Made by a program: the position numbers and the translations under genes. Below the pieces are notes generated by a model that did no database searches, was not told the origin of the DNA, and was given only the letters and a program-made list of their open reading frames with translations. From NCBI GenBank assembly GCA_030587365.1, contig JAUQZE010000018.1, positions 1-64,000 of the forward strand: 64,000 nucleotides of DNA, written 5' to 3'. This stretch comes from Candidatus Freyarchaeota archaeon. GTDB lineage: Archaea > Asgardarchaeota > Jordiarchaeia > Jordiarchaeales > Jordiarchaeaceae. This document shows positions 33,986-43,257 of this stretch, piece by piece (positions within the stretch are counted from its first letter, which is position 1; each line of letters opens with the position of its first letter).

Positions 33986-36376
33986 TTAGATATTTAGGTT
34001 ATATCTCCTCCGTTCTAGAAACTCTTGTTTCTTGGGATCATTCCAAGTTCCTTTGAGCCCTTGCAGGTATCCTGTTATTCTTGAAAGAATCTCAGCGTTA
34101 GGGCTTCCACATTTTGGGCATTTAAATTTAAGAAGTTCTTCTACGGAATCGAATTGATTCTGTTTCCAGTCCATTCTTCCTTGACTGTGGCAGTCGCTAC
34201 AGTTCCACATATCTACTGTGAAATCAAAATAAGCGGTGAGGGTGTTTCTGGCTATTTTCTGAATGAATTTCCAAAGGGCTTCGGGATCAGGATAAGCATC
34301 GTCTAGGAAGATGTGTTGAAGGAAGCCCCCTCCGAGTGACGGGGCAAACATAGCCTCTTTCTTTATTCTTTCTGATAAGGGTATATCAGCATCCACTGGC
34401 TGGTGAACCGAGTTTGTTAGATAAACATTTGGATAACTACCTCTAAGAAACGGACGGATTTCAGGATATCTCTCATACATTATTTTGGCAAGTCTGCCAG
34501 CGGCTGACTCTGCAGGTGTTCTAGTTACTTGTATTGAAAGCCCGGTTTCTTCTGACCACTCATCAGCCAATGACTGCATATGTTTAATAACTTTTAGAGC
34601 AAATTTCAGCCCCTCTTCATGCCAAAGCGGGTAGCCAACCACCATCTCAGTCATTTCAGCAAAACCAATGGTTCCTATGAGAAGCTTCCGCTCTTCGGGA
34701 ACAATCATATCCCTTCCATTTGGACGTTTAACATTGTATAGCGGAGCTAATCCTAGTTTTTTAATTCTGTTAATAATTTTATATCGGTTTAGAAGGCTTG
34801 GTATAATTACATTATTGATTATTTGCGTGAAATCTTCGAAAAATTTGCTTTCGTCCTGTCCATGTGTTCTGGCGGCGCTGGCAACGGGATTTGGAGTGTC
34901 CATTTGAATAGCGCCATAAACAGCATTTCCTGTAATGTACTCTTCCTTTTGTTCCGGCGTGTCCGCAGCCCAAGTATGGGAGCAACAGGATACACACCCA
35001 CCAATGATTGTTCTTCTCCAGTTAAGGTAGTTGACAAAATAGGGAAGACCATACTTTGCAGTTAACTTCGCAGCCCATAAGTAGGCTTCCTCAAATTCAG
35101 GCTTCATCCACTCCTCGCGAAGTTCTATATTGATCTTAGGATAATTGAAGAGTTTACCGTACCTGTCTCCGTTGTACATTGTTTTCATTAGTGTGATAAA
35201 GTATTTTTTAATCTCTTCAACGAAATCTCCATAAACATAGCGTTCACTAATTTTTCCACCAGGCATAATTAACGGCTCGTTCATGAATTCTTTTTTGATG
35301 CCGGGACCAATATCAATAGAGGTGAAAGGTACCTGGCCCCCGCGGGCAACATATTGTTGAGTGGCAATGAAAGGCGTGTGTTGTGAAGCTTGTTCAACTT
35401 CTCTCTCATGGAAGCTTTTCATAGTGTGAGCAACTATGGAGTCTATTATCTGCTTTGGAACTTGGCTGAATTTGGCGTATAGCGCATCGTTAATATTTAA
35501 GTTAGTAGGATTCATACTAGATACCAAGCTTTGAGCCGCCCTTGTGAGTTCTTCCTGTTTTGATCCTCTCAGATACCATGCAATTGATTCCATCCAATTG
35601 TGGAATCCTTGACCCCCGGCCATGTTACTTTGCCATGAAGCTAGCCATATCGCTGCATGATTTGTAAAAACTATTAGATGTTTAGCGGGATTGGCGCTTG
35701 ATGAGTGAGCGCCTTGTAACCCGTCTGGCTCTAATCCTAAAACCATGAATAGTCTTGGATCCCAAGATGCACAGTAGTCTCTTATACTTGTATATTCTCT
35801 ATCCTTATGATAGTAGTCTCCCATTAGATGAGCATCGGCTAGGTTAGTTTTGAATCTTAAAGTTTTACCGGAAGGAACTTCAACTTCTAGGTCTCCAGGG
35901 AGTGTTAGGTAGGTATGCTCGGTCATAACTCGGTCGTAAACTATCTTTGCAATTGTTTCAGGATTAATTTGCAGATTTGCATTCCATGTATGTTTGAGTG
36001 GATTAACTATCATTTCATTCAGGTCATACATTGGCACTCCGATTCTTGTGTACAATTTTCTTTCTTCGATCATACCCATTTCAGCTAATACTGAGCAAGC
36101 CATCTCCCGTATCATAGGACTTGACAGCCACTGAATATTCGAAGATATAATACGCTGTACAACTCTTTTTGCTACTTGAGCCGCCTTTTCTTTTTCGATT
36201 CCTGTTTCTTTAACGAGACTTTGAATTATTTTTGATACATCAAAGTCTTCTATCATTCCTTTCGAAGTTCTCACAGGTGGTATTAAAGAGTGGATAAAAT
36301 CTCCATTACTTTGGGATTCAAATGGAAGCTCTTCCTCCTTTCTTGATGAATGACTAGAGTTAGACATAAGAATCAC
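33986..36376 (-). CDS. nrdD: Anaerobic ribonucleoside-triphosphate reductase (class III)
   Basis: A 796-residue oxygen-sensitive reductase converting NTPs to dNTPs with a glycyl radical. An ATP-cone is at about residues 35-120 (FDVSKIIQSLVKETGIEKEK). The catalytic barrel has CVSCCSHTWAADTPEQ, a zinc site is CSDCHSQ...FKCPKCGSP near the C-terminus, and the radical Gly is in RITGYLQG. It overlaps the upstream glutaredoxin-like gene by four bases. The activase NrdG, needed to make the radical, is not next to it and not seen in the window. It indicates anaerobic DNA precursor synthesis. Confidence 0.93.
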   Translation of the reverse strand: MILMSNSSHSSRKEEELPFESQSNGDFIHSLIPPVRTSKGMIEDFDVSKIIQSLVKETGIEKEKAAQVAKRVVQRIISSNIQWLSSPMIREMACSVLAEMGMIEERKLYTRIGVPMYDLNEMIVNPLKHTWNANLQINPETIAKIVYDRVMTEHTYLTLPGDLEVEVPSGKTLRFKTNLADAHLMGDYYHKDREYTSIRDYCASWDPRLFMVLGLEPDGLQGAHSSSANPAKHLIVFTNHAAIWLASWQSNMAGGQGFHNWMESIAWYLRGSKQEELTRAAQSLVSSMNPTNLNINDALYAKFSQVPKQIIDSIVAHTMKSFHEREVEQASQHTPFIATQQYVARGGQVPFTSIDIGPGIKKEFMNEPLIMPGGKISERYVYGDFVEEIKKYFITLMKTMYNGDRYGKLFNYPKINIELREEWMKPEFEEAYLWAAKLTAKYGLPYFVNYLNWRRTIIGGCVSCCSHTWAADTPEQKEEYITGNAVYGAIQMDTPNPVASAARTHGQDESKFFEDFTQIINNVIIPSLLNRYKIINRIKKLGLAPLYNVKRPNGRDMIVPEERKLLIGTIGFAEMTEMVVGYPLWHEEGLKFALKVIKHMQSLADEWSEETGLSIQVTRTPAESAAGRLAKIMYERYPEIRPFLRGSYPNVYLTNSVHQPVDADIPLSERIKKEAMFAPSLGGGFLQHIFLDDAYPDPEALWKFIQKIARNTLTAYFDFTVDMWNCSDCHSQGRMDWKQNQFDSVEELLKFKCPKCGSPNAEILSRITGYLQGLKGTWNDPKKQEFLERRRYNLNI

Positions 36377-36663
36377 TCTTTGTTTAATATTAGTCTCTCC
36401 AATTCTTCATTGTAGACAATTTCTCCCAACACTAATTCTCTCATTGAGTCATCTTCATTTACTAATATTACAGAAGGGGTGGATGAAATGCAAATTTGGT
36501 TTTGTAGTAAATCAAACTCCAGCTGTTCTGGCAAATTGTCAGAGATATCAACCAAATTAACTGGGATGCTTAGTTTTCTGCCAACCTCAAAAACAATTTC
36601 TTTCATTGCTGGACAGTGGGGGCAGTTCTTCTGCGTAAATACAAGTAACGTCTTAACACCCAT
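36373..36663 (-). CDS. Glutaredoxin/NrdH-like thioredoxin-fold protein
   Basis: A 96-residue redoxin: VFTQKNCPHCPAMKEIVFEV has the CPHC redox pair at residues 14-17, and SSTPSVILVNEDD supplies the cis-Pro. The four-base overlap with nrdD (ATGA) suggests that it delivers electrons to, or regulates, the reductase; class III enzymes often use formate but some use thioredoxin. The match of neighbours is the main clue. Confidence 0.82.
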   Translation of the reverse strand: MGVKTLLVFTQKNCPHCPAMKEIVFEVGRKLSIPVNLVDISDNLPEQLEFDLLQNQICISSTPSVILVNEDDSMRELVLGEIVYNEELERLILNKE

Positions 36664-37342
36664 ATTTATTCACGCCCTCTTTTTTCAGTATTTTTGAGTA
36701 TTATTTCTATTAAGCATTTTAAACATGAGAGAGTTTTTTGATTAAGAGTATCTAAGCAAATTAAGATAGATGAAGTTTTAGTCCTCCACTTGCGATGAAA
36801 TGAGCCTTTTGTTTAAATTAATTTAATATATTAGCCCACATCCTCTATGTTTGTCGAATGCTTATAAAGTCCCAGTTTTTTTCCAGCCATCAGTTAGATG
36901 CGATGTAGTATTGCTTGCAATTGGACTTACTAAAATTTTTTTGATAAAATAATCTAATATTTTTGATTTATAAAATTTTTGGATAGCGATGCTTTATGTT
37001 CGCTAGGCGTCGTCAATGTCGGTTTTTTATAGAGTAGATAGCGCCAATTCGATTCATGCAAAAGACGTCTTAGAAAATTATTTAGGTAATTCGAGTTCTT
37101 CATTTAAAAAAATGAGTAATACTTTGGGGGTAAAACCTAAAATGAAATATTCACAGTTTCATTCAAGCGAAGTTGCTTTGCTTATGTTAAAAAATAAAGA
37201 AGTAAAGCAGCAAAATAGCATAAAATATATATACTATTATTGATTCTTTCCTTATACTAACAGATTCAAGCACCCTTTCTATGAAAGACTGTACGTGAGG
37301 TGAAATGGTTGCAGGGGTGTTATTTCCTCCATAGTTGGAGGG
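36664..37342. other. 680-bp intergenic region, promoter sequences only
   Basis: AT-rich. A TTATAAAG at about 36860 and a run AAATATATATACTATTATT near 37222 could be promoter elements, the second for the following regulator gene. A 75-residue frame at 37016-37243 has no ribosome site and a low-complexity tail; I leave it out. No RNA gene recognised. Confidence 0.4.
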
Positions 37343-37891
37343 TTGACGAAATTTGCTGAAGCCGATATCTTCGAGCTACTAAATAAGATGGACTCTCTTA
37401 TTGAGAGTATAAATCTGTTTTTGAAAGATGGAAATAAAGAAAACAAGAGTTTTCTGTTGAGTTCTCTGAAAAAGAACTTTTTGAAAGAGTTTTCCCTACT
37501 AAGAGAAGGCGTCGAGAAACTAGCTTCTATAGCATTGACAAAAAAGCAAAAAGAAATCTTGATGTACATTTCTAATCTAGAGGATACAACCGTTTTCACA
37601 AGACTTGCTGAAGAAATATCCGAAAAATTTGAAATGCCTAAGTCAACAGCTAGGTGGAATCTTAAGAGACTCAAAAAAGCGGGACTGATAACAGCGGGAA
37701 ACAAAGAAAATAAAGGCATTCCGGTGTCTCTTACATACATTGGCAAGATGGTAGCACGCAAAGTGTATACTGATAGCATAAGGGAAAATAAATTCGTACC
37801 AAACACTGTTCTACAATTTGTGGATACTCTCGGATTCAAAAATACACAGAAAGAAACAGTTGAGGAAGGACTACAGCTTAAAATGCTTTGA
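37343..37891 (+). CDS. Winged-helix transcription regulator
   Basis: A 182-residue protein with a helical N-terminus (ADIFELLNKMDSLIESINLF) and a winged-helix domain at about residues 68-130: LTKKQKEILMYISNLEDTTV, FTRLAEEISEKFEMPKSTAR, WNLKRLKKAGLITAGNKENK. The start is a TTG close behind GGAGGG. It lies 270 bp upstream of leuA on the same strand. Family not identified; the target could be leuA or its own promoter. Confidence 0.7.
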   Translation: MTKFAEADIFELLNKMDSLIESINLFLKDGNKENKSFLLSSLKKNFLKEFSLLREGVEKLASIALTKKQKEILMYISNLEDTTVFTRLAEEISEKFEMPKSTARWNLKRLKKAGLITAGNKENKGIPVSLTYIGKMVARKVYTDSIRENKFVPNTVLQFVDTLGFKNTQKETVEEGLQLKML

Positions 37892-37925
37892 TTTCGGAAG
37901 AACATGGACTACTATAGGATCGGCG

Positions 37926-37941
37926 GGGAGGATAACCTCCC
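37926..37941 (+). terminator. GC hairpin downstream of the regulator gene
   Basis: GGGAGG, ATAA loop, CCTCCC forms a 6-bp GC-rich stem 35 bp after the stop codon, followed by TCTACTTAATTT. It could end transcription of the regulator gene or act in the leader of leuA. It is weak as a terminator because no long T-run follows. Confidence 0.35.
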
Positions 37942-38162
37942 TCTACTTAATTTCAATTGAAAATTATCGGGTAAAAATTATATGGGGCTAGTGGAACCTT
38001 TCCTAGAGTGTACTACATGCGTTATATTTCACCAGAATTTAGATTTATAGTCAAAATTTATTGCTCGTAATAGTTAAATTAGAGAGGTTTATTATGGATT
38101 ATAATTAAGATTGTATGGAGGCTAATCTATGAGGAGGCCTGACTTTCTTTGTCAGCCAATTT

Positions 38163-39740
38163 ATGAGTGATGTATCTTCGGAATTATATCTACCCAAAGA
38201 AATATTCATTTTTGACACTACCATGCGCGATGGTGAACAGACTCCTGGGATTTCTTTTACCGTCAATGAGAAAAAAATCATCGCGGAACAACTTGCAAAA
38301 TTGGGTGTAGATGTTATTGAAGCAGGAATGCCCTTAGTTTCTAAGGGCGAGGAGAATGCTATTCGTGAAATAGTCAAGCTAGGGTTAAATTCAGAAATTT
38401 GTGCGCTGGCTAGGACCAACCTAAAAGAGGTAGATTTGGCTATTGATTGTGGTGTTAATCGAGTACATATTTTTATAGCTACATCGGATCTGCATATGAA
38501 AGAAAAACTAAAAATGACTCGGGAACAAGTGTTGAATAGCGCTGTTGAAGCGGTTAGGTACGCCAAGGAACACGGATTAAAAGTTGAATTCTCCTCGGAA
38601 GACGCTACTAGAAGCGATTTGAACTTCCTAAAAGAGATTAATGGGGAGGTTGTTAAAGCTGGCGCTGATGTAATTAATATACCAGACACTGTAGGATGCA
38701 CTACACCCCGAGCCTATGCGTATCTTGTAAAACAATTAATGGGAGTTGTAAAGAGCGATACAATAATATCGGTGCATACCCACGATGATTTTGGTCTATC
38801 GGTCGCTAACGCCTTAGCTGCTGTAGAGATGGGAGCTAGACAGGTTCACGTAACTGTTAATGGCATAGGGGAAAGAGCTGGCAATGCTTCTTTAGAAGAA
38901 ACTGTCATGTCATTAATTGCTCTGTATGGAATTAAAACAAACATTAAAACGGAGCACATTTTTGAAACGTCAAAGCTTATTGAAAATTTAAGCGGCATAA
39001 AAATTCCACCTAATAAATCAATTGTTGGAGAGAATGCCTTCCGCCATAAAAGCGGTATTCATGCACACGCAGTACTGGTAAACCCCCAAACTTACGAACC
39101 AATCACGCCTGAAACAATAGGAATAAAGAGAAGTGAACAAGACATTGCACTTTCGTCGATAGTAATCGGAAAACATACTGGAAGACATTCTCTGAAAGCT
39201 AAGCTGGATAGTTATGGCTATATCTATTCTGATGAACAGTTAGAAGAAATAATGGAAAAGATTAAAAAACTTGGGGATAAAGGAAAAAACGTTACCGATT
39301 TAGATTTACAAGCGATAGCAGATGATATCATCGGCAGAGTATCTGAAGAAGAACAGTATCTAAAATTAAAAGAATTTATGGTAGTCACCGGATTAAATAT
39401 TACCCCCACAGCAACAGTTCGAATACAGGTAGGAGAAGAAGAAAAACTTGTTTCAGATTTGGGAGTAGGTCCTGTGGACGCAGCTTGTAATGCGTTACAG
39501 AAGGCTGTAAAAGCATTCGGAGAGATGTCGTTAGTTGAGTACAATTTGGAGGCTATAACCGGCGGTACCGAAGCATTGGGTTTTGTTACAGTTAAAATAA
39601 AAGACAATAAGGATAGATTGTACACTGCTAGAGCAGCAAATGAAGATATAGTCAGTGCAAGCGTGCAGGCTCTTATTAACGCGGTTAATCGCAAGCTAGC
39701 TTTCGACAGAAATCAAGATAGAAGTAATAGCACTTCGTAA
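38163..39740 (+). CDS. leuA: 2-isopropylmalate synthase family enzyme (LeuA/CimA)
   Basis: A 525-residue acyl-transfer enzyme condensing acetyl-CoA with a 2-oxoacid. IFDTTMRDGEQTPGISFTV at residues 15-33 holds the DxRDG motif, VHTHDDFGLSVANALAA the metal-binding HxH near 202, and NGIGERAGNASLEE the conserved turn. The C-terminal 120 residues form the LeuA allosteric domain (TATVRIQVGEEEKLVSDLGV). 2-Isopropylmalate synthase is the default; citramalate or homocitrate synthase cannot be excluded from sequence alone. It starts at an ATG after a 270-bp leader and has no other leucine genes beside it. Confidence 0.88.
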   Translation: MSDVSSELYLPKEIFIFDTTMRDGEQTPGISFTVNEKKIIAEQLAKLGVDVIEAGMPLVSKGEENAIREIVKLGLNSEICALARTNLKEVDLAIDCGVNRVHIFIATSDLHMKEKLKMTREQVLNSAVEAVRYAKEHGLKVEFSSEDATRSDLNFLKEINGEVVKAGADVINIPDTVGCTTPRAYAYLVKQLMGVVKSDTIISVHTHDDFGLSVANALAAVEMGARQVHVTVNGIGERAGNASLEETVMSLIALYGIKTNIKTEHIFETSKLIENLSGIKIPPNKSIVGENAFRHKSGIHAHAVLVNPQTYEPITPETIGIKRSEQDIALSSIVIGKHTGRHSLKAKLDSYGYIYSDEQLEEIMEKIKKLGDKGKNVTDLDLQAIADDIIGRVSEEEQYLKLKEFMVVTGLNITPTATVRIQVGEEEKLVSDLGVGPVDAACNALQKAVKAFGEMSLVEYNLEAITGGTEALGFVTVKIKDNKDRLYTARAANEDIVSASVQALINAVNRKLAFDRNQDRSNSTS

Positions 39741-39948
39741 CAACCCAATTTCCTTTTTTTAAAACATCTGATTTTAAAACAACCTTTTTGATGATTTCCT
39801 GCCACACAAGTCGCCCTGATAATAAAAATAATTCACTTAAAGGTCTTAATTTGAGAACGTAAACCAATAATCATGAGATAAAAGAAAAATTAGAAAATCT
39901 ATATTATAGAAAATTAAATAGTGGTCAAATTAAATTTGAATATAGGTT

Positions 39949-40737
39949 TTACACTGAGAATAGGGTTTCTAGTTGTTTAACAGCGGATTCAGTCCATATG
40001 GTTAGCCTTCCAGGATTAGCGCCTGGTGCTAATAATTCAGCGTTTAGGTTCCTTATGTTTACTACATCTAAACCAGCTTGATTTCTCGAAGCTCTTACTA
40101 TTCCCTGATCTTCATTTATTACTATGAGTACGCTTTTTGGTTTCTTGTATTTTCTGCCACGTGTTTTTCCTTTTCCTGATCTGATTTTTTTACCTTGTTT
40201 GGCTCTTAGTATATCAGGCCAGACACCTAGCGTGATGAAGAGATTTCTGGTTTCGGAAGCGGCGTTTACAGCCTGAAATTCGTCAGACACTATTAAGGGC
40301 AGTTCTGGTACGTTTTCGATTACGTGGCCTCTTCCTTTAACCAATTCGGGGTTAGCGGTTGCAGCTATAGCTGAACGAATCGCTATTCTTCGTTCTTTTT
40401 TGTTGATTTTTTCGGAATAAATTTTTTCTGGTTTTGGGGGATGTGCTCTTCTGCCTCCAACAGCCATAGTTACTAGCCCTCCACGCATAGCCGCGGGGTA
40501 TTGTGACCCCTTTACTCGGGGGGTTCTAGAAATGCCTAATCCGGGTCCTCGAGACTCGGCGGTTGTATGTTTACCCGCCATTTTATCTACACCGTACGGC
40601 TGAATTCTTGAGGCTCTTGAGGATAGGACTGCTCTTTTAATTATATCTGGTCGGTAGGGTGTATCGAATACGTCAGGCAGTTTAATGGGACGTAATGGTT
40701 CACCGTTAATTCCATATACGTTAACTTTTTTCGTCAA
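39949..40737 (-). CDS. rpl4: Ribosomal protein uL4
   Basis: A 262-residue archaeal uL4: PLRPIKLPDVFDTPYRPDII at the N-terminus, the long tunnel loop GVDKMAGKHTTAESRGPGLG then ISRTPRVKGSQYPAAM, and KIRSGKGKTRGRKYKKPKS. It starts at a TTG behind AGGAAG and lies 14 bp after uL3. The usual next gene, uL23, is not present downstream. Confidence 0.95.
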   Translation of the reverse strand: MTKKVNVYGINGEPLRPIKLPDVFDTPYRPDIIKRAVLSSRASRIQPYGVDKMAGKHTTAESRGPGLGISRTPRVKGSQYPAAMRGGLVTMAVGGRRAHPPKPEKIYSEKINKKERRIAIRSAIAATANPELVKGRGHVIENVPELPLIVSDEFQAVNAASETRNLFITLGVWPDILRAKQGKKIRSGKGKTRGRKYKKPKSVLIVINEDQGIVRASRNQAGLDVVNIRNLNAELLAPGANPGRLTIWTESAVKQLETLFSV

Positions 40738-40751
40738 TTGTTTCGCTTCCT

Positions 40752-41762
40752 TTAATCTCCTTGTTTAGATTCGATGCTTATATAAGAAATTTGGGGTGGT
40801 TTTTCGGGTATACTGCTTGGTGGGCGTAGTGGATAGCGAAGAGTTATGAGACGTTTTGAGGGCCCAGGAACGGAACCTCTTATTAAAAGGTAGTCTCCAT
40901 GAACTAATCCATAACGGATGAACCCCCCTTTTGGGGAGACCTCTTCTCCTCTCTCACCAATTTTTAAAATTCTTTTATTGTATTCTGTACGCTGATGATA
41001 GCCCATTTGTCCTGCTCGAGGAACAGTGTAAGATACTCTGGCTGGCCTCCATGGTCCGATGGCGCCAACTCCTCTCACTGTTTTTCGTGATTTGTTCTGT
41101 AGTATACGCACTCCCCATCTTTTTACGGGTCCTTGAAAACCCTTTCCCTTACTTATTCCAATAACATCGGCATACTGCCCTTCTTTGAAAATTTCTCCGA
41201 TTCTAATTTGTTTACCTAGAATTTGCTTGCCATAGTTTATTTGCTCCTCTATTGAGCCCCCACCGATTTTAACTTCTATGATGTCTGGTTTTTTCTTAGG
41301 TACGCTTACTAGCCTCGGTTGAGTGTGGATTAAAGCGCGGATTTCGGATATTTTTTCTTTTTGTTCCTCCAAGCGATTTAAGGCTTTCTCGTAATCATAA
41401 TTGGTGGGAAGGGTGAACTTTCGCTTAAGATCATTTGATAGTTCTGGCGCCCAAACTTCCGTGAGAGTGTTTAAACCGTAGGGAGTTAAATTGTAGGCTC
41501 TTATTCCAAAAACAATTAGAGGGGGAACTTCAAGTACAGTCGCTGCAAATACTCTTTCTTGTCCAAAAAAAGGACTGTGTGGTTGATCTTCCACTAGCAA
41601 AATATGCGTCATTCCAGCTTTGTATCCAGCGGCGCCAAGTATGGTTGGCGACGTGACGTACTCAGGCCAATTTCTAATACGTCCTATGGGACTAGAGGCC
41701 CTTCCTCTAGGTAAGTACGCTAAACTTCCTCTCTTTGGCGCGTGTGTCTTTCTATGACCCAA
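40752..41762 (-). CDS. rpl3: Ribosomal protein uL3
   Basis: About 336 residues. It starts GHRKTHAPKRGSLAYLPRGR, the archaeal uL3 opening, and contains KRWGVRILQNKSRKTVRGVG and WRPARVSYTVPRAGQMGYHQ near the peptidyl-transferase-facing loop. The frame runs to 41783, but the TTG at 41762, ten bases behind AGGAGG, gives the standard N-terminus. uL4 follows; uL2 precedes it, which is not the usual order. Confidence 0.95.
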   Translation of the reverse strand: MGHRKTHAPKRGSLAYLPRGRASSPIGRIRNWPEYVTSPTILGAAGYKAGMTHILLVEDQPHSPFFGQERVFAATVLEVPPLIVFGIRAYNLTPYGLNTLTEVWAPELSNDLKRKFTLPTNYDYEKALNRLEEQKEKISEIRALIHTQPRLVSVPKKKPDIIEVKIGGGSIEEQINYGKQILGKQIRIGEIFKEGQYADVIGISKGKGFQGPVKRWGVRILQNKSRKTVRGVGAIGPWRPARVSYTVPRAGQMGYHQRTEYNKRILKIGERGEEVSPKGGFIRYGLVHGDYLLIRGSVPGPSKRLITLRYPLRPPSSIPEKPPQISYISIESKQGD

Positions 41763-41877
41763 CTTGAATAGCCTCCTAAACAAATAGATTCTATTGAAAC
41801 AAAATCATAATAATAAATTTTTTTAAATTTTTTATAGTTAATCAACAATCTTTGCAATCCTTCTGGAACCCATTGAA

Positions 41878-42603
41878 CTATTTTCGCTGCCTACGTCCAG
41901 TTCTGCGTGGAGCTATAAGGCCAACCTTTTGGCCAGGAGGAGCGGTTCTGGGAACGGATGAGGGACCTCCAACATGCTGGTGGCTTCCTCCACCATGAGG
42001 GTGGAATGCTGCGTTCATGGCTACACCACGTACGTGGGGCCAATGCCAGCTTTTTGCTTTTGTGAGATGATGTACGTTACCTGCTTTCATGAATGGCTTA
42101 TCAGTGCGACCTCCTCCAGAGACTACTCCGATTGTGGCTCTACAATTAGGGTTGAACTCTCTTACTTTGCTTGACGGGAACCGAACCATTGTCTTATCTG
42201 CACTGTGGGTGAGGATTGTAGCGTATGTTCCTGAAGAACGAACAAATTTTCCTCCGTCGCCTGGAACTCCTTCTAAGTTGAAGACAGGAGTACCTTCAGG
42301 GATTTGTCGCAGAGGAAGAGTGTTACCTAGTTTTAGACTTGCTTTTGAGCCATATTCGATTCTTTGCCCTATAAAGGCACCCTCGGGTACAAGAGCCCAT
42401 TGTTCCGTGCCATCTTCAAACTTTACTCTAGCAAGCGGGGTGCCCCTTCCGGATTCGTGTGTTAATTCTTTAATTGTTCCACAAGTTACGTCCTCGCCTT
42501 TTTTAGTGTAACGGTGTTTGACCTTACCTTTCCGTTTATGGCGCGGAGCTCGGAAATTTGAACCGCCTCTGCCACGTCTCTGAACAATCAACCGTTTACC
42601 CAT
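41878..42603 (-). CDS. rpl2: Ribosomal protein uL2
   Basis: About 241 residues starting MGKRLIVQRRGRGGSNFRAP. GVAMNAAFHPHGGGSHQH is the conserved loop with the functionally important His, and TAPPGQKVGLIAPRRTGRRQ the basic tail. The ATG at 42603 matches the family better than the upstream in-frame start at 42618. In most archaea uL2 comes after uL3-uL4-uL23; here it is upstream of uL3 with a 115-bp gap containing AT-rich, promoter-like sequence. Confidence 0.95.
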   Translation of the reverse strand: MGKRLIVQRRGRGGSNFRAPRHKRKGKVKHRYTKKGEDVTCGTIKELTHESGRGTPLARVKFEDGTEQWALVPEGAFIGQRIEYGSKASLKLGNTLPLRQIPEGTPVFNLEGVPGDGGKFVRSSGTYATILTHSADKTMVRFPSSKVREFNPNCRATIGVVSGGGRTDKPFMKAGNVHHLTKAKSWHWPHVRGVAMNAAFHPHGGGSHQHVGGPSSVPRTAPPGQKVGLIAPRRTGRRQRK

Positions 42604-43257
42604 AAATAGGTCCTCCATTTGAGAAAGTGGATATAGGAGTTTAATTTGGATATTGATTCAATATTTAAAAAGTTTTTCAAGTGAAGCGGGAAATTTACTA
42701 TACCCGGTCTATTTCGGGGAACCATTCTTGTATCTTTATTAGTTTTATTTAACTTGTAATCATTCTTTCTTATTCTTAATTTGGTTATTGGGAGCTATAC
42801 AGATATTACAAAGGATACATAAAGCTTTTCATAGCAACCTAATAGAAACTGTATAGACAGAATGCTGGTTTCTAAGTCTGTTATTAGAAAAAGGAGTATA
42901 TTGTATTCTGGCATACTCCCAACCTTGAAGGATGAGGAGTTCTAAGGTCTGTTGCATTCTAACAGTTGCCTCTCTGGGGTGCCAGTGCTCCCGTTCAGCG
43001 TATCCCTGTCTGCGCTGAATCGACTTATGCCCTGATGACGCGACTTTGTACCGAATGCCACGCAGCGCCGGCATGGTTCAACCAGAGCTGTATAACTGTG
43101 TTTCAAGTTATCAGACACTGATTTCAGGGATTTAATTAACTTAGCAATGTTTAAACCATTAGCAATTTATCCCCGCCCTTTAAGGATCGGGCTTTTGCTC
43201 AAGTATATGTAAAAATTTTTTAATTACTAGGTACTGTTTTAGATTGGAGATGTGTTA
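42604..43257. other. 650-bp intergenic region with a GC-rich, possibly IS-derived patch
   Basis: Between uL2 and polymerase genes on opposite strands. About 42910-43085 is clearly more GC-rich than its surroundings. One minus-strand frame there reads CRRCVAFGTKSRHQGI then SRFSADRDTLNGSTGTPE, faintly like the zinc finger and RuvC-III end of an IS605-type TnpB, but with no intact ORF. At 43171-43195 CCCCGCCCTTTAAGGATCGGGC can form a hairpin as at IS605 ends. I treat it as a possible relic. Confidence 0.3.

Noticed and set aside
37016..37243. 75-residue plus-strand frame between nrdH-like and regulator genes
   Set aside because: No ribosome binding site, low-complexity C-terminus (NSIKYIYYY), no recognisable fold.
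42829..43074. 81-residue minus-strand frame as a gene
   Set aside because: The first half is a GC-rich patch that looks like element debris and the second half is ordinary AT-rich spacer; no family match.
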